10,542 nt of DNA, from NCBI GenBank assembly GCA_946886365.1, contig CAMPIM010000116.1, positions 1 through 10,542 of the forward strand, read 5' to 3'. The DNA is from an uncultured Novosphingobium sp. (GTDB lineage Bacteria > Pseudomonadota > Alphaproteobacteria > Sphingomonadales > Sphingomonadaceae). Numbering within the stretch: position 1 is the stretch's first letter; each line of letters opens with the position of its first letter. The notes beneath the pieces are model-generated. The model ran no database searches, was not told the origin of the DNA, and worked only from the letters and a program-made list of their open reading frames with translations. This document shows positions 1-6,918 of the stretch, in pieces. Made by a program: the position numbers and the translations under genes.

Positions 1-2
1 CC

Positions 3-68
3 GTCGAGGCCTTCTTCAACCCGTTGCACTTCGAATGTGAATCCACACCCGGATCGAGCCCGGGGTGA
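3..68 (+). CDS. possible 3' end of an unidentified gene (partial)
   Basis: An open frame enters from the left edge and reads VEAFFNPLHFECESTPGSSPG before a TGA at 66-68. The first half looks like ordinary protein sequence. The last eight or so codons, including the stop, lie inside the palindromic repeat at about 45-71, which suggests the repeat inserted into or next to the gene end and supplied a new C-terminus. Only 21 codons are visible, so neither family nor coding status can be established. It could equally be non-coding sequence upstream of something outside the window. Confidence 0.25.
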   Translation, partial: VEAFFNPLHFECESTPGSSPG

Positions 69-71
69 CGG
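45..71. repeat. sphingomonad-type palindromic intergenic repeat
   Basis: An imperfect inverted repeat, CACCCGG (46-52), spacer ATCGAGC, CCGGGGTG (60-67), followed by ACGG. The arms pair except for one extra G. The sequence resembles the short 'cccgga-tc-gagcccgggGTGACG' elements scattered between genes in many alphaproteobacteria, especially sphingomonads and Caulobacter relatives. The family assignment is from memory. A second element, of a different type, lies near 7835-7866. Confidence 0.55.
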
Positions 72-131
72 AAAATCGGCCCTAATGCTCATGCTTCCGT
101 GTAAAACGATCACGCTATATAGGCCGCCACG

Positions 132-395
132 TCAGCCGAGGCTGAAGCGCCCAAATAGTGCCGACCAGCCAGGCGGCAGCCATTGCCGCAGACCGTCGCC
201 CGGACAGATGCGATGCACGTCCAGCAGGTCAAAGCCCGACCGCCTGCCCTTTACCGTCACTCGCCTGTCGAGATAGCGTCGCGCCGATCGGGGGGCGTCA
301 AGCTGCCACGTGCCGCCATCATCTCTCTCCAGCGCATAGCCCCATTGGCCGATGCGCAATATTCCGGTTTCCACATGCCATGTCCCTTTGGGCAT
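132..395 (-). CDS. DUF5818 domain-containing protein
   Basis: An 87-residue protein starting MPKGTWHVETG and ending FGRFSLG. Its pattern, MP-G-T-H-ETG, then a G-Y-L-R-D-GGTW-LD-P segment, then L-R-V-V-G-R-S-FDLLDV, matches the small DUF5818 proteins common in sphingomonads. The short beta-rich core resembles an OB-like fold, but the function is unknown. The ATG at 393-395 is preceded by GGGGA, a possible ribosome binding site. The stop is TGA at 132-134. The gene lies six bases downstream of the 97-residue gene at 402-695, so the two are probably co-transcribed. No signal peptide or membrane segment is visible. No clear terminator follows. Confidence 0.75.
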   Translation of the reverse strand: MPKGTWHVETGILRIGQWGYALERDDGGTWQLDAPRSARRYLDRRVTVKGRRSGFDLLDVHRICPGDGLRQWLPPGWSALFGRFSLG

Positions 396-401
396 CGCGG
401 C

Positions 402-695
402 CTATCCCCGAACCCGCTGGCGGTGCGCCCCTTCGGCGCTGCCTGACGCCGACAGTCGATCGAATATGGCACGTTTTAGCAGCGGGGACGAGTGGATGAG
501 GTGTTGCAGTTCGCGAATGGCGCCATCGACCACGCCCTTGTCATAATCACTGACTGTCCAACGACGGGTGGATGGGGACGTTGGATCGACGAAGAAGCAT
601 ATCGTTTCCTGTTCGCCCGTCAGAAGCTCAACATGATGTTGCCTTAGCCGCTCGATCAGCATGTCAGCGACATAGTGTTCCCATTTCATATTCAT
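402..695 (-). CDS. hypothetical protein, 97 aa
   Basis: A 97-residue protein beginning MNMKWEHYVADMLIERLRQ. I do not recognise a family. The N-terminal half looks helical and amphipathic (HYVADMLIERLRQHHVELL). It is followed by a short strand-like stretch (ETICFFVDP), a WTVSDYDKGVVDGAIREL helix and a basic C-terminus (HRQRVRG). No signal peptide or transmembrane segment is seen, so it is probably cytoplasmic. It runs in tandem with the DUF5818 gene six bases downstream and is separated from the upstream autotransporter gene by a strong terminator, so it needs its own promoter in 696-748, where I see only weak matches. Coding status rests on the tandem arrangement, the unbroken frame and natural-looking composition. 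Confidence 0.55.
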   Translation of the reverse strand: MNMKWEHYVADMLIERLRQHHVELLTGEQETICFFVDPTSPSTRRWTVSDYDKGVVDGAIRELQHLIHSSPLLKRAIFDRLSASGSAEGAHRQRVRG

Positions 696-748
696 GCCCG
701 TCGTTCCAATCCTGGAATGTCATGGTCTGCCAGCACGGTAGCTGGAGC

Positions 749-779
749 AAAAAAAGGGCGCGTCGAAATCGACGCGCCC
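749..779 (-). terminator. intrinsic terminator of the autotransporter gene
   Basis: A perfect inverted repeat GGGCGCGTCGA (756-766) / TCGACGCGCCC (769-779) is followed, in minus-strand direction, by seven T residues (the A run at 749-755). The structure starts about 20 bases past the autotransporter stop codon at 800-802, the usual place for a Rho-independent terminator. It separates that gene from the small genes at 132-695. Confidence 0.92.
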
Positions 780-799
780 AGTGCATGAGGAGGGTTGGA

Positions 800-3700
800 T
801 CAGAAACCGAAGCTGATGCCGCCGCGGACCTGAGCCAGGCTGTTGTGCCCACCGAAGCCGTAGCCGCCGGACAGGAACAGGTTGACGCGCTTGTTCACCG
901 AAGTGTCGATGCCAAGTTCGATCAGGCCATGACCATCGGGATCGACGCCCTTCAGGTTGAAGGCATTGCCGCCGCCCACATATTGGACGGTGCGATCGCT
1001 GCCGATGTTGCCCTGGAAGCTGTACTGCACCTTGGCATAGGGGCGGTAAGCCACGCCATCGACATCACCCAGCAGAGCGCCTGCCTTCACACCGATGACC
1101 GGCGAGAAGACCGTCTTCGACGCGTCTTCGACGTTGAGACCGATGCCTGCGCCACCTTCTTCGGTGAAGCCGTTCATCGACCAGCGGCGAAGCGCCAGCT
1201 TACCGAAGGGCGTTACGACGAGACCGTTACCGGCCGCGAAGTCATAACCCATTTCCAGGCTGGCATCCCACTGCGAACCCTTGAAGTTGCCTTCGATCGT
1301 GCGGGCAAGCAGGGTCAGGTCGCGTTCGACTTCAAACTTCGAGAAGCCGTAGGCGAACTGGAAGCTGCCGTAGAAGGGACCGAAGCCCTGCGTCGCATAG
1401 GCACCGATGGTGTAGGTGCGGACCTGCGCTTCTTCCGGCGAACCCTGAGCGGTTACGTCATGCTGACCATAGCCGAAGCCGATGCCGAAGGCGCCGTCTT
1501 CCTGATAAGCGACGTCGATACCGAAGGCACCACCATAGCTGTTGGTCTTGATCTTCGACGCGCCCGAGCGAGTGCCGCCCGTCTTGGCGAAGTTAGCCGA
1601 GGGGTTGAACCAGAGCTGGGTGCCCAGAGCCTCTCCATAACCGCGACGTGCCGCCAGACGGTTGACCGTGGTGTTGAAGACCGCGTTCTGATCCACCGCA
1701 GCAAGCGAACCGTAGATCTCCGCCGAGGAAAGCTCGTTGAAGACCTGCGCCGCCTGAGCGCTGTTCAGGCGCCAGTCGAGACCGGCCGCGATGTTGGCGA
1801 TGTCCTGAGCGTTGGCGATCTCCGTGACCGAAGCAAAGCCATTGCCACCAGCAGCGTCCGTCTTCACCCGGGCGATGACGTCAGCCAGAGCGCTGTCGAG
1901 ACCCACCGCCGCAGCAGCTGCGTTGGGGTTCGTCGCGCCGACAGCGTAGCTGTTGCGGGTCGCTTCGATCGCCACGGTCTTGGCGGTCGTGTCATGCTTC
2001 AGGCCGAAGGTGACGAACTGCGAGCTCAGCGAGGGGGTTGCAGTTGCCGTGACATCGCCCGTTCCGGTGTAGGTGAACAGCGTGTAGCCGTCGCCCGTGG
2101 AATAGAGGCTGTCCTTCGACACGGTCACAGCGACCTTGCCAGCCAGGTTCAGGTTCCCGTCCACCGTGACGGACGACGGGGTCGAGAAGACACCGGCATT
2201 GGTCGGAGTGGTGAAGTAGGGGATGCTGACGCCGCCGGTGATCGGACCCAGGACTTCCGGAGCCGCGCCGCCATTGTTGACGTCAAGGCTGCTGAAGCGG
2301 ACCAGCGAGGGGTTGACGCCTACGACCGTCGTGCCGTTGGCAGTCTGGGTGTAGTTGCCCTGCTGATAGACTTCGATGCCCTTGATGGCTTCAGGACCCG
2401 GCGTGACGATGCTGTTGCCGACCGACTGGATGAAGGTGGGCGCACGGCGGCCGAGGACGAGGGTCGCATCATTGTTGATGTTGCCCTTGATACCGAAGAC
2501 TGCATCGTCCGAAGCAACGTCCAGCTGGAGTTCGCCAGCCTGCACGTTGAGGTTTCCGACATCCATCGTCCAGGCTGCGGGCGAGGAGCCTTCCGCCGGG
2601 ACATATTCGGCGCCCGTCACGACGAAGGTGCCAGCGCCCGTCTTGTTGACGGTGTTGACGCCCAGCACGCGAACCGCCGTCGGGTTGAACAGCCCTTGCG
2701 CGTCTTGCGGCAGGGTCGCGACCGGCGTGAAGTTGGCCGGGGTGGTCGATCCAGCCAGCTTCAGTTCGCGGGCGCCCAGGAAACCGCCGCCGTTCAGGTT
2801 GACGGTCGTGTCGGTCAGATAGGCACCGCTGTCGTCGCGCTGTGCGTCGATGTCGCCGAGCGTGATCGACCCGTTGTTGAGGTTGATCGTCGCCTTGATG
2901 TCCGCTGTCTTGACGGCAGCTTCGCCACCCACGCTGAGGTTGAACGCGGCAGGATCAACCTGCGATGCGTTCAGGGGAACGCCCGCGCCCGAAACCAGCG
3001 AAGCCAGTTCGGAGGCGACTTCGCCCTGTGTCGATACCGCACCCGTCACGGTGAAACCGCGCGAGATGCCGTTCTGATCGACGGTGTAGGTCTGAGCCGC
3101 AGGAGCAGCCGTGACGGTGACGGCGGTCGTGTTGACCGTCGCATCGACAGTAGCCGTGCCGCTGAACACCGATCCGCCGAGTGTGGTGGTGCCCGTCAGG
3201 ATGCCGTTGTTCGTGACAGCACCAGTGACGCCTTCCAGCTCGACGTCGCCAAAGGCGATGCCGTTGTTGGTGAAGCTGGCGTTGCCGCCTGCCGGAGCCG
3301 CCGTGACGTTTGCCGCGATCGTGCGTGTGCCAGCATTGGTCGGGTTGGTGTCGGTGATCGTCGCGGTGCCGCCTGCATCCAGCGCCGAGACGCTGAAGAC
3401 ATTGCCTGCACCCAGCGTGCCGAGCGAACCGTTGTTGACGAGCGAGGCGGAGGCCAGGCCTTCAACTTCGACATCGCCAAGGACAGTGCCGTTGTTCGTG
3501 ACCGAAGCCGCTCCGCCGACCGGCTGACCGGTGAGCGTCGTCACGACGCTGACGGGGGTGAAGCCGTCGGCTGCATAGGTGGTGACGGTTTCTTCGCTGC
3601 TGTCGAAGCCAAGGCTGCCCGCAAACAGGTTGCCGCCGGTGCCGAAGTTGGCATCGCCGATGACGCTGCCTTCGCCGATGGTGATCGACGCACCGGCTAC

Positions 3701-4462
3701 GCCCGACGCGAAGATGTTGCCAGCAACGCTGGGCACACCCTGCTGCGAGGGAGCGTCCACGACGACCGAAGCCTGACCACCTGCGGAGGTGAAGCTGTTG
3801 GTTTGGGTGCTGGTCGTCAGCGTGTCGATGCCGCCAGTGACACTGTAATTGTCAACGCTCTCGCTGTTGGACAGGCCGGTGCCCGACGAGGCGAAGACCG
3901 ATCCGCCGACAGAGCCGGTGATGTTGGCGCTGGCGTTGCCGAAGGCCGAGGTGACGCTGCCGTCGCCGTCGATGCGTCCGGCATTGTTCAGCGTGGCGGT
4001 CCCCGCGACAGCCGGAGCGGCTTGCGTCGAGGAATTGGTGACAACAGCCGTGCCATCTCCAGCGGCGTCTACCGTGCGCGTTGTGGAGGTGGCGAAGGCC
4101 ACGTCAGCGGGCGTGAAGGCGAAAGGCCCGGTCTGCACGGTGCTGACAGACACGTTGCCAGCGACAGCTGCGTCCGCGCCGATATCGGCCAATGCCGAAG
4201 CGGTGCCCGTAACATTCACGTTGCCACCCACATTCGCCGCACCTTGAAGCGCGACGGAAGCCGCACCGCCGGTCTGGCTCTGGGTGAACTGCGAGCTGGC
4301 GGACGAGCTCGTTCCCTGCAGAACGCCAGCTTCATAGGTGTCGGTGCTTTCCGAGGCGTTCGTCAGGTTGATGGCGAAGCCCTGGCTCGTCGAGGTGACG
4401 TTGCCCGAGATCTGGCCGCCGTTGACGTTGACCGCACTGCCTGCGTTGCCGGAGGAGAACAC
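800..4462 (-). CDS. autotransporter C-terminal fragment: passenger and beta-barrel translocator
   Basis: The frame is open upstream to about the frameshift; 4460-4462 (GTG) is only its first start-like codon and has no convincing ribosome binding site, so it is unlikely to be translated alone. From that codon it is 1220 residues. The first two thirds continue the N-N-G passenger repeats. A G-D-G-Y-T-L-F stretch and a helical linker (ALADVIARVKTD, SSAEIYGSLAAVDQ) follow. The last 285 or so residues (about 803-1657) form the autotransporter beta-domain (PF03797 type): it opens LAARRGYGEALGTQLWFNP, alternates aromatic/Gly strands, and ends GGISFGF with the terminal Phe recognised by the BAM machinery. 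This domain would insert in the outer membrane and carry the passenger across. Confidence 0.85.
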   Translation of the reverse strand: MFSSGNAGSAVNVNGGQISGNVTSTSQGFAINLTNASESTDTYEAGVLQGTSSSASSQFTQSQTGGAASVALQGAANVGGNVNVTGTASALADIGADAAVAGNVSVSTVQTGPFAFTPADVAFATSTTRTVDAAGDGTAVVTNSSTQAAPAVAGTATLNNAGRIDGDGSVTSAFGNASANITGSVGGSVFASSGTGLSNSESVDNYSVTGGIDTLTTSTQTNSFTSAGGQASVVVDAPSQQGVPSVAGNIFASGVAGASITIGEGSVIGDANFGTGGNLFAGSLGFDSSEETVTTYAADGFTPVSVVTTLTGQPVGGAASVTNNGTVLGDVEVEGLASASLVNNGSLGTLGAGNVFSVSALDAGGTATITDTNPTNAGTRTIAANVTAAPAGGNASFTNNGIAFGDVELEGVTGAVTNNGILTGTTTLGGSVFSGTATVDATVNTTAVTVTAAPAAQTYTVDQNGISRGFTVTGAVSTQGEVASELASLVSGAGVPLNASQVDPAAFNLSVGGEAAVKTADIKATINLNNGSITLGDIDAQRDDSGAYLTDTTVNLNGGGFLGARELKLAGSTTPANFTPVATLPQDAQGLFNPTAVRVLGVNTVNKTGAGTFVVTGAEYVPAEGSSPAAWTMDVGNLNVQAGELQLDVASDDAVFGIKGNINNDATLVLGRRAPTFIQSVGNSIVTPGPEAIKGIEVYQQGNYTQTANGTTVVGVNPSLVRFSSLDVNNGGAAPEVLGPITGGVSIPYFTTPTNAGVFSTPSSVTVDGNLNLAGKVAVTVSKDSLYSTGDGYTLFTYTGTGDVTATATPSLSSQFVTFGLKHDTTAKTVAIEATRNSYAVGATNPNAAAAAVGLDSALADVIARVKTDAAGGNGFASVTEIANAQDIANIAAGLDWRLNSAQAAQVFNELSSAEIYGSLAAVDQNAVFNTTVNRLAARRGYGEALGTQLWFNPSANFAKTGGTRSGASKIKTNSYGGAFGIDVAYQEDGAFGIGFGYGQHDVTAQGSPEEAQVRTYTIGAYATQGFGPFYGSFQFAYGFSKFEVERDLTLLARTIEGNFKGSQWDASLEMGYDFAAGNGLVVTPFGKLALRRWSMNGFTEEGGAGIGLNVEDASKTVFSPVIGVKAGALLGDVDGVAYRPYAKVQYSFQGNIGSDRTVQYVGGGNAFNLKGVDPDGHGLIELGIDTSVNKRVNLFLSGGYGFGGHNSLAQVRGGISFGF

Positions 4463-5682
4463 ATCGCCGTTGCGGCCGGAATCGCCCGGCGCAACCGTAC
4501 CGCTGACGTTGACGGTGCTCGTGCCGCCGGTGGTGGCGAATCGGTCGTGTCGAGGCTGGTGGCGACGACCGTTCCGGTGCCTGCGCCGTCGCGGGAGTCC
4601 GTCGCAACGTCCGTGCTGGCAGTTGCGGATGACCCACCCTGGGCTACAGAAGACACATCGCCATAGACGCTGCCGCTGACTGTCGCAGTGCTGTTGGCGG
4701 CGGAGAACTGGCTGACGCTGCCGTCATTGCCAGTGCCGAAGTTCAGCGAGCCGTTGATGCCCGCATAGGTGCCGGTGACGTCGCCGCCGACGGTTTCGCT
4801 CGAACTGCTCGACTGCGTGGTCGTGGTCGTTCCCGATACGGTGACCGTGGGACCGGTGCTGGTCGAGACCGTGCTGCCGCTCGATGCGGTAGTCTGGCCG
4901 AGGACCTGGCCATTGTTCGCGATGGTGATCGCGCCGGTGTCCGAATCGGCATCTACGTCGCCGCTGATCCGTCCAGCGGCCGCATTGGTAATCGAGATGG
5001 CACCATCAGTGGTCGAGGCCAAGGCGCTGCCGCCGACCGAGCCGCTATTGGCCAGGGTGACAGAGCCGGTCGTTGCCGTGCCGACAAGGTCGCTATCGAC
5101 GGAACCGTTGTTGGTGACGGAGACGTTGGCGGTATCGAGGGCTGAGCCGATCAGGCTGCCGCCGACTTCGCCCGCGGGACCGTTGACGAGCGCAACATCA
5201 CCATAGGCCGAGCCGAATACGCTGCCGCCTACCGAACCGTTATTGGTGACCGAAGCCGTGCCGCCGAAGTCCGTTGCGCTGATGCCGCCCGTGACTTCGC
5301 CATTGTTGGTGGCAGTGAAGCTGTTCGCAGCGGCAGTGCTGCCGACGCCGCCAAAAGCGATGCCGGTGACCCGGCCATCGTTGGTCAGTGAAACAGCGCC
5401 ATCACCCTCGCCAGCCGCATAGCCGCCCGCGACGAAATCATAGCCGACGCTGCCGCCGCTGATGTCCGCGCCCGAGGCGATCGTTACCGTAAGGTCAGGA
5501 TTTGCAGGAGTGGTGATCGCGGCATCGATGCTGGCGTTCACCGCGGCGCTTGTACCCGCGCCGGTGGGCACGTTCACAGTTGCGGGAGCGGCTGAGGCTC
5601 CACTGGCGTTGGCGAGGAGCGCCATCGCCGGCATCGAGGCTGACAAGAGCAGCATCCGATGCAGTTTCGAGTTATTTCTCAT
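4363..5682 (-). CDS. autotransporter N-terminal fragment: signal peptide and passenger start
   Basis: This frame encodes 439 residues, of which about the first 380 are authentic; the tail after SLDTTDS is out-of-frame sequence rich in Arg, Pro and Ser. The start is well supported: ATG at 5680-5682 with AGGGG (5691-5695) eight bases upstream. Residues 1-31 form a Sec signal peptide with basic n-region (MRNNSKLHRM), hydrophobic core (MALLANASGA) and an ASA/AP cleavage site. The exported part is a low-complexity, Cys-free passenger with repeated T/V-T-N-N-G-x-V-x-G units, consistent with a beta-helix stalk. Without the barrel, the product of this frame could not be displayed on the surface and would probably be degraded in the periplasm. 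Confidence 0.7.
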   Translation of the reverse strand: MRNNSKLHRMLLLSASMPAMALLANASGASAAPATVNVPTGAGTSAAVNASIDAAITTPANPDLTVTIASGADISGGSVGYDFVAGGYAAGEGDGAVSLTNDGRVTGIAFGGVGSTAAANSFTATNNGEVTGGISATDFGGTASVTNNGSVGGSVFGSAYGDVALVNGPAGEVGGSLIGSALDTANVSVTNNGSVDSDLVGTATTGSVTLANSGSVGGSALASTTDGAISITNAAAGRISGDVDADSDTGAITIANNGQVLGQTTASSGSTVSTSTGPTVTVSGTTTTTQSSSSSETVGGDVTGTYAGINGSLNFGTGNDGSVSQFSAANSTATVSGSVYGDVSSVAQGGSSATASTDVATDSRDGAGTGTVVATSLDTTDSPPPAARAPSTSAVRLRRAIPAATAMCSPPATQAVRSTSTAARSRATSPRRARASPST

Positions 5683-5908
5683 TCTTTATTCCCCTAGTCA
5701 TCGTGCAAAGCCGCAAAGCCAGACGGCAGAAGGGGACATCCGGGCCGGGACGACACCACCCGACCTGCCGCATCTGATATGCGCGGTGAAATCCCCTTCA
5801 CCCCCTGCACATTGCTAGACGCACTTCACGTGCGTGTGCGCAACTTGCGCAAATCTCCTATGCGCAATCGCATTCGTTCGCAATCGCTTTTTGCGGCGTC
5901 GCATATAT

Positions 5909-5920
5909 GTGCGCAAATTG
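5909..5920. promoter_or_regulatory. putative operator copy 1 (GTGCGCAAATTG)
   Basis: One of two identical 12-base copies. It lies immediately downstream, in minus-strand sense, of the TATAAT at 5928-5933, where the autotransporter transcript should start. A protein bound here would block initiation. The second copy lies 76 bases away at 5985-5996. Confidence 0.4.
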
Positions 5921-5927
5921 CTGCGAG

Positions 5928-5955
5928 ATTATACGGAATTATGGCGGCATTTCAG
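5928..5955 (-). promoter_or_regulatory. candidate promoter of the autotransporter gene
   Basis: On the minus strand there is a perfect TATAAT -10 hexamer (5933-5928) and a CTGAAA -35-like hexamer (5955-5950, four of six matches to TTGACA) with 16-base spacing. Transcription would start near 5920, giving a leader of about 240 bases that spans several TGCGCAA boxes. The leader is long for a bacterial gene, so a closer promoter cannot be excluded. Confidence 0.42.
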
Positions 5956-5973
5956 CCGTTTTCATGAAAATTC

Positions 5974-6002
5974 TGGATTTTCCAGTGCGCAAATTGTATG
6001 AT
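5974..6002 (+). promoter_or_regulatory. candidate promoter of the S24-like regulator
   Basis: On the plus strand there is a TATGAT -10 (5997-6002, five of six matches) and a weak TGGATT -35 (5974-5979) with 17-base spacing. Operator copy 2 (5985-5996) fills most of the spacer, the classic position for repression. Transcription would start near 6009, about 130 bases ahead of the preferred ATG and 30 ahead of the alternative GTG at 6039. Confidence 0.4.
5985..5996. promoter_or_regulatory. putative operator copy 2 (GTGCGCAAATTG)
   Basis: Identical to copy 1 at 5909-5920. It sits between the -35 and -10 elements of the predicted regulator promoter, directly against the TATGAT. This placement suggests autorepression by the adjacent regulator, although the binding protein is not known. 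Confidence 0.4.
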
Positions 6003-6140
6003 CGTTCAATATGCAGTTGGCAGGTTTGCGGTAGCCGTGTGAACACTTCTAGAAATGAAGGACAAAAGGCGACGCAAGATTTGCGATCGTCGTTTCTCCA
6101 GGTGGTCGCACGGGTGTGCCCAGAGCAGGCGCAGGAAAAC

Positions 6141-6875
6141 ATGCCTTTTGATTATGAGTGGGATCAGCAGAAAGCACGGGGGCTAATCAGCTGTCTGATT
6201 GAGGAAACCGGCCTTTCGGCGACCGAGGTAGCGCGCCGATCGGGGCTGGCCCCATCGACGCTAACGCGCATTTATCCGACACCTTCGGTAGGCTATTCCC
6301 TTTCGGCGCGGAGCATATCCAAGCTCAAGGAAGCATTCCCCGAGCCATTCGCCATGTGCGAGGCAAGGGGGATCACCCCCACCCCTTCACCGGCCCCCAC
6401 ACATCTAGTGAAGGAGCGGCCCCTGCCCTTTGCGATGCCGAGTGAAAGGACCATCCCGGTCTATGCCGCGTCGCTGCTGTTCCCAGACGAGGACAGCATA
6501 TCACTGGCCAACGACCTGGAGATGTGGGAGGGCGACTTCACCCAGCCGGCCGCCTTTATCCCCGCGCCATTCGGCCGTGCCGACGCGAGCCGCTATTTCG
6601 CTATCTACATCCCCAGCGAAGCGATGGAGCCGAGGTTCCGGGCAGGCGAGCGGGTGATATTGGACAGGATCAAGCCTGCGTCCATCGATACCGACGTAAT
6701 CGTGCAACTGCGCGACGAAGAGGAACGGTCGCTTTGGACGATAGGCAGACTGAGCGCGCGGGACCGCAACCTGATCGGCCTGACCCAATATAAGGACCGG
6801 GTGACCGCTTCCATTCACCGCAGCAAGGTCCGGCATATCTTCCCCATCATCGGGATGCTCGGCGACGAGGCTTGA
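6141..6875 (+). CDS. HTH and S24/LexA-like transcriptional regulator, probably without peptidase activity
   Basis: A 244-residue protein. Residues about 12-66 form a helix-turn-helix of XRE/CI type (EETGLSATEVARRSGLAPST, then a recognition-helix region and a closing helix). A proline-rich linker spans 78-105. Residues about 105-240 resemble an S24 (LexA/UmuD/CI C-terminal) domain: YFAIYIPSEAMEPRFRAGER matches the substrate-site loop x-G-D-S-M-x-P, but Ala161 stands where the nucleophilic Ser belongs. At the Lys position the sequence is TIGRL (Gly202). Self-cleavage is therefore unlikely, and the domain probably serves dimerisation or ligand sensing. The ATG at 6141 has AGGA at 6133-6136. An in-frame GTG at 6039 would add 34 residues but has poor support. 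The gene diverges from the autotransporter and is the natural candidate for binding the TGCGCAA boxes. Confidence 0.85.
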   Translation: MPFDYEWDQQKARGLISCLIEETGLSATEVARRSGLAPSTLTRIYPTPSVGYSLSARSISKLKEAFPEPFAMCEARGITPTPSPAPTHLVKERPLPFAMPSERTIPVYAASLLFPDEDSISLANDLEMWEGDFTQPAAFIPAPFGRADASRYFAIYIPSEAMEPRFRAGERVILDRIKPASIDTDVIVQLRDEEERSLWTIGRLSARDRNLIGLTQYKDRVTASIHRSKVRHIFPIIGMLGDEA

Positions 6876-6918
6876 GGGTTGACGCGGCCCGACTGCCGAC
6901 AAGCTCAATATCGTTCGC

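Larger units (their letters stand above)
800..5682 (-). pseudogene. autotransporter outer membrane beta-barrel protein, frameshifted
   Basis: Two overlapping minus-strand frames together make one autotransporter (type Va secretion) gene. The upstream frame carries the ATG, signal peptide and first part of the passenger. The downstream frame carries the rest of the passenger and the barrel. Sensible passenger sequence leaves the first frame after VVATSLDTTDS and resumes in the other at FATTGGTSTVNV, which places the shift at about 4535-4548. The span is 4883 nt, one base short of 1628 codons, so restoring one base (for example a G giving TCG GCC ACC) yields a protein of about 1627 residues. 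No homopolymer or non-triplet short repeat is present at the break, so classical phase variation is not indicated. A minus-strand terminator follows directly. It may be a true recent pseudogene or a sequencing error in an intact gene. Confidence 0.85.
5683..6140. promoter_or_regulatory. divergent regulatory region with TGCGCAA box cluster
   Basis: This 458-base stretch separates the autotransporter (leftward) from the S24-like regulator (rightward), and I see no gene in it. It holds five exact TGCGCAA boxes, starting at 5837, 5846, 5861, 5910 and 5986; the second is part of the perfect palindrome TTGCGCAA (5845-5852). The 12-mer GTGCGCAAATTG occurs twice, at 5909-5920 and 5985-5996. A 9-mer CGCAATCGC repeats at 5863-5871 and 5879-5887. 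CTGGA-TTT-TCCAG (5973-5985) is a perfect inverted repeat, and GGTGAA-N6-TTCACC (5785-5802) is another in the autotransporter leader. The part from about 5880 to 6020 is clearly more AT-rich than the flanking genes. Use as operators is inference. Confidence 0.6.

Noticed and set aside
4460..4462. GTG as an independent start for the C-terminal autotransporter part
   Set aside because: There is no ribosome binding site or signal peptide, and the frame continues upstream as good passenger sequence to the frameshift, so this is an internal codon.
4530..4548. Phase-variable repeat at the frameshift
   Set aside because: Only a short ACC triplet run is present. There is no homopolymer or non-triplet repeat able to switch frames by slippage.
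572..4666. A 1364-codon open frame on the plus strand, antisense to the autotransporter gene
   Set aside because: The opposite strand encodes a clear autotransporter with signal peptide, barrel and terminator. The plus-strand product is rich in Arg, Asp, Ala and Val with no recognisable domain, as expected when a GC-rich, Thr/Asn/Gly-biased gene is read in reverse.
5837..5996. CRISPR-like array in the TGCGCAA cluster
   Set aside because: The repeats are only 7-12 bases and the spacing is irregular (9, 15, 49 and 76 bases), unlike CRISPR repeats and spacers.
5907..6140. Longer starts for the regulator (ATG at 5907, GTG at 6039)
   Set aside because: The 5907 start would place the predicted promoter and an operator inside the coding region and adds unrelated Cys-rich sequence. 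The GTG at 6039 has no good ribosome binding site, while 6141 has AGGA and precedes the helix-turn-helix directly.
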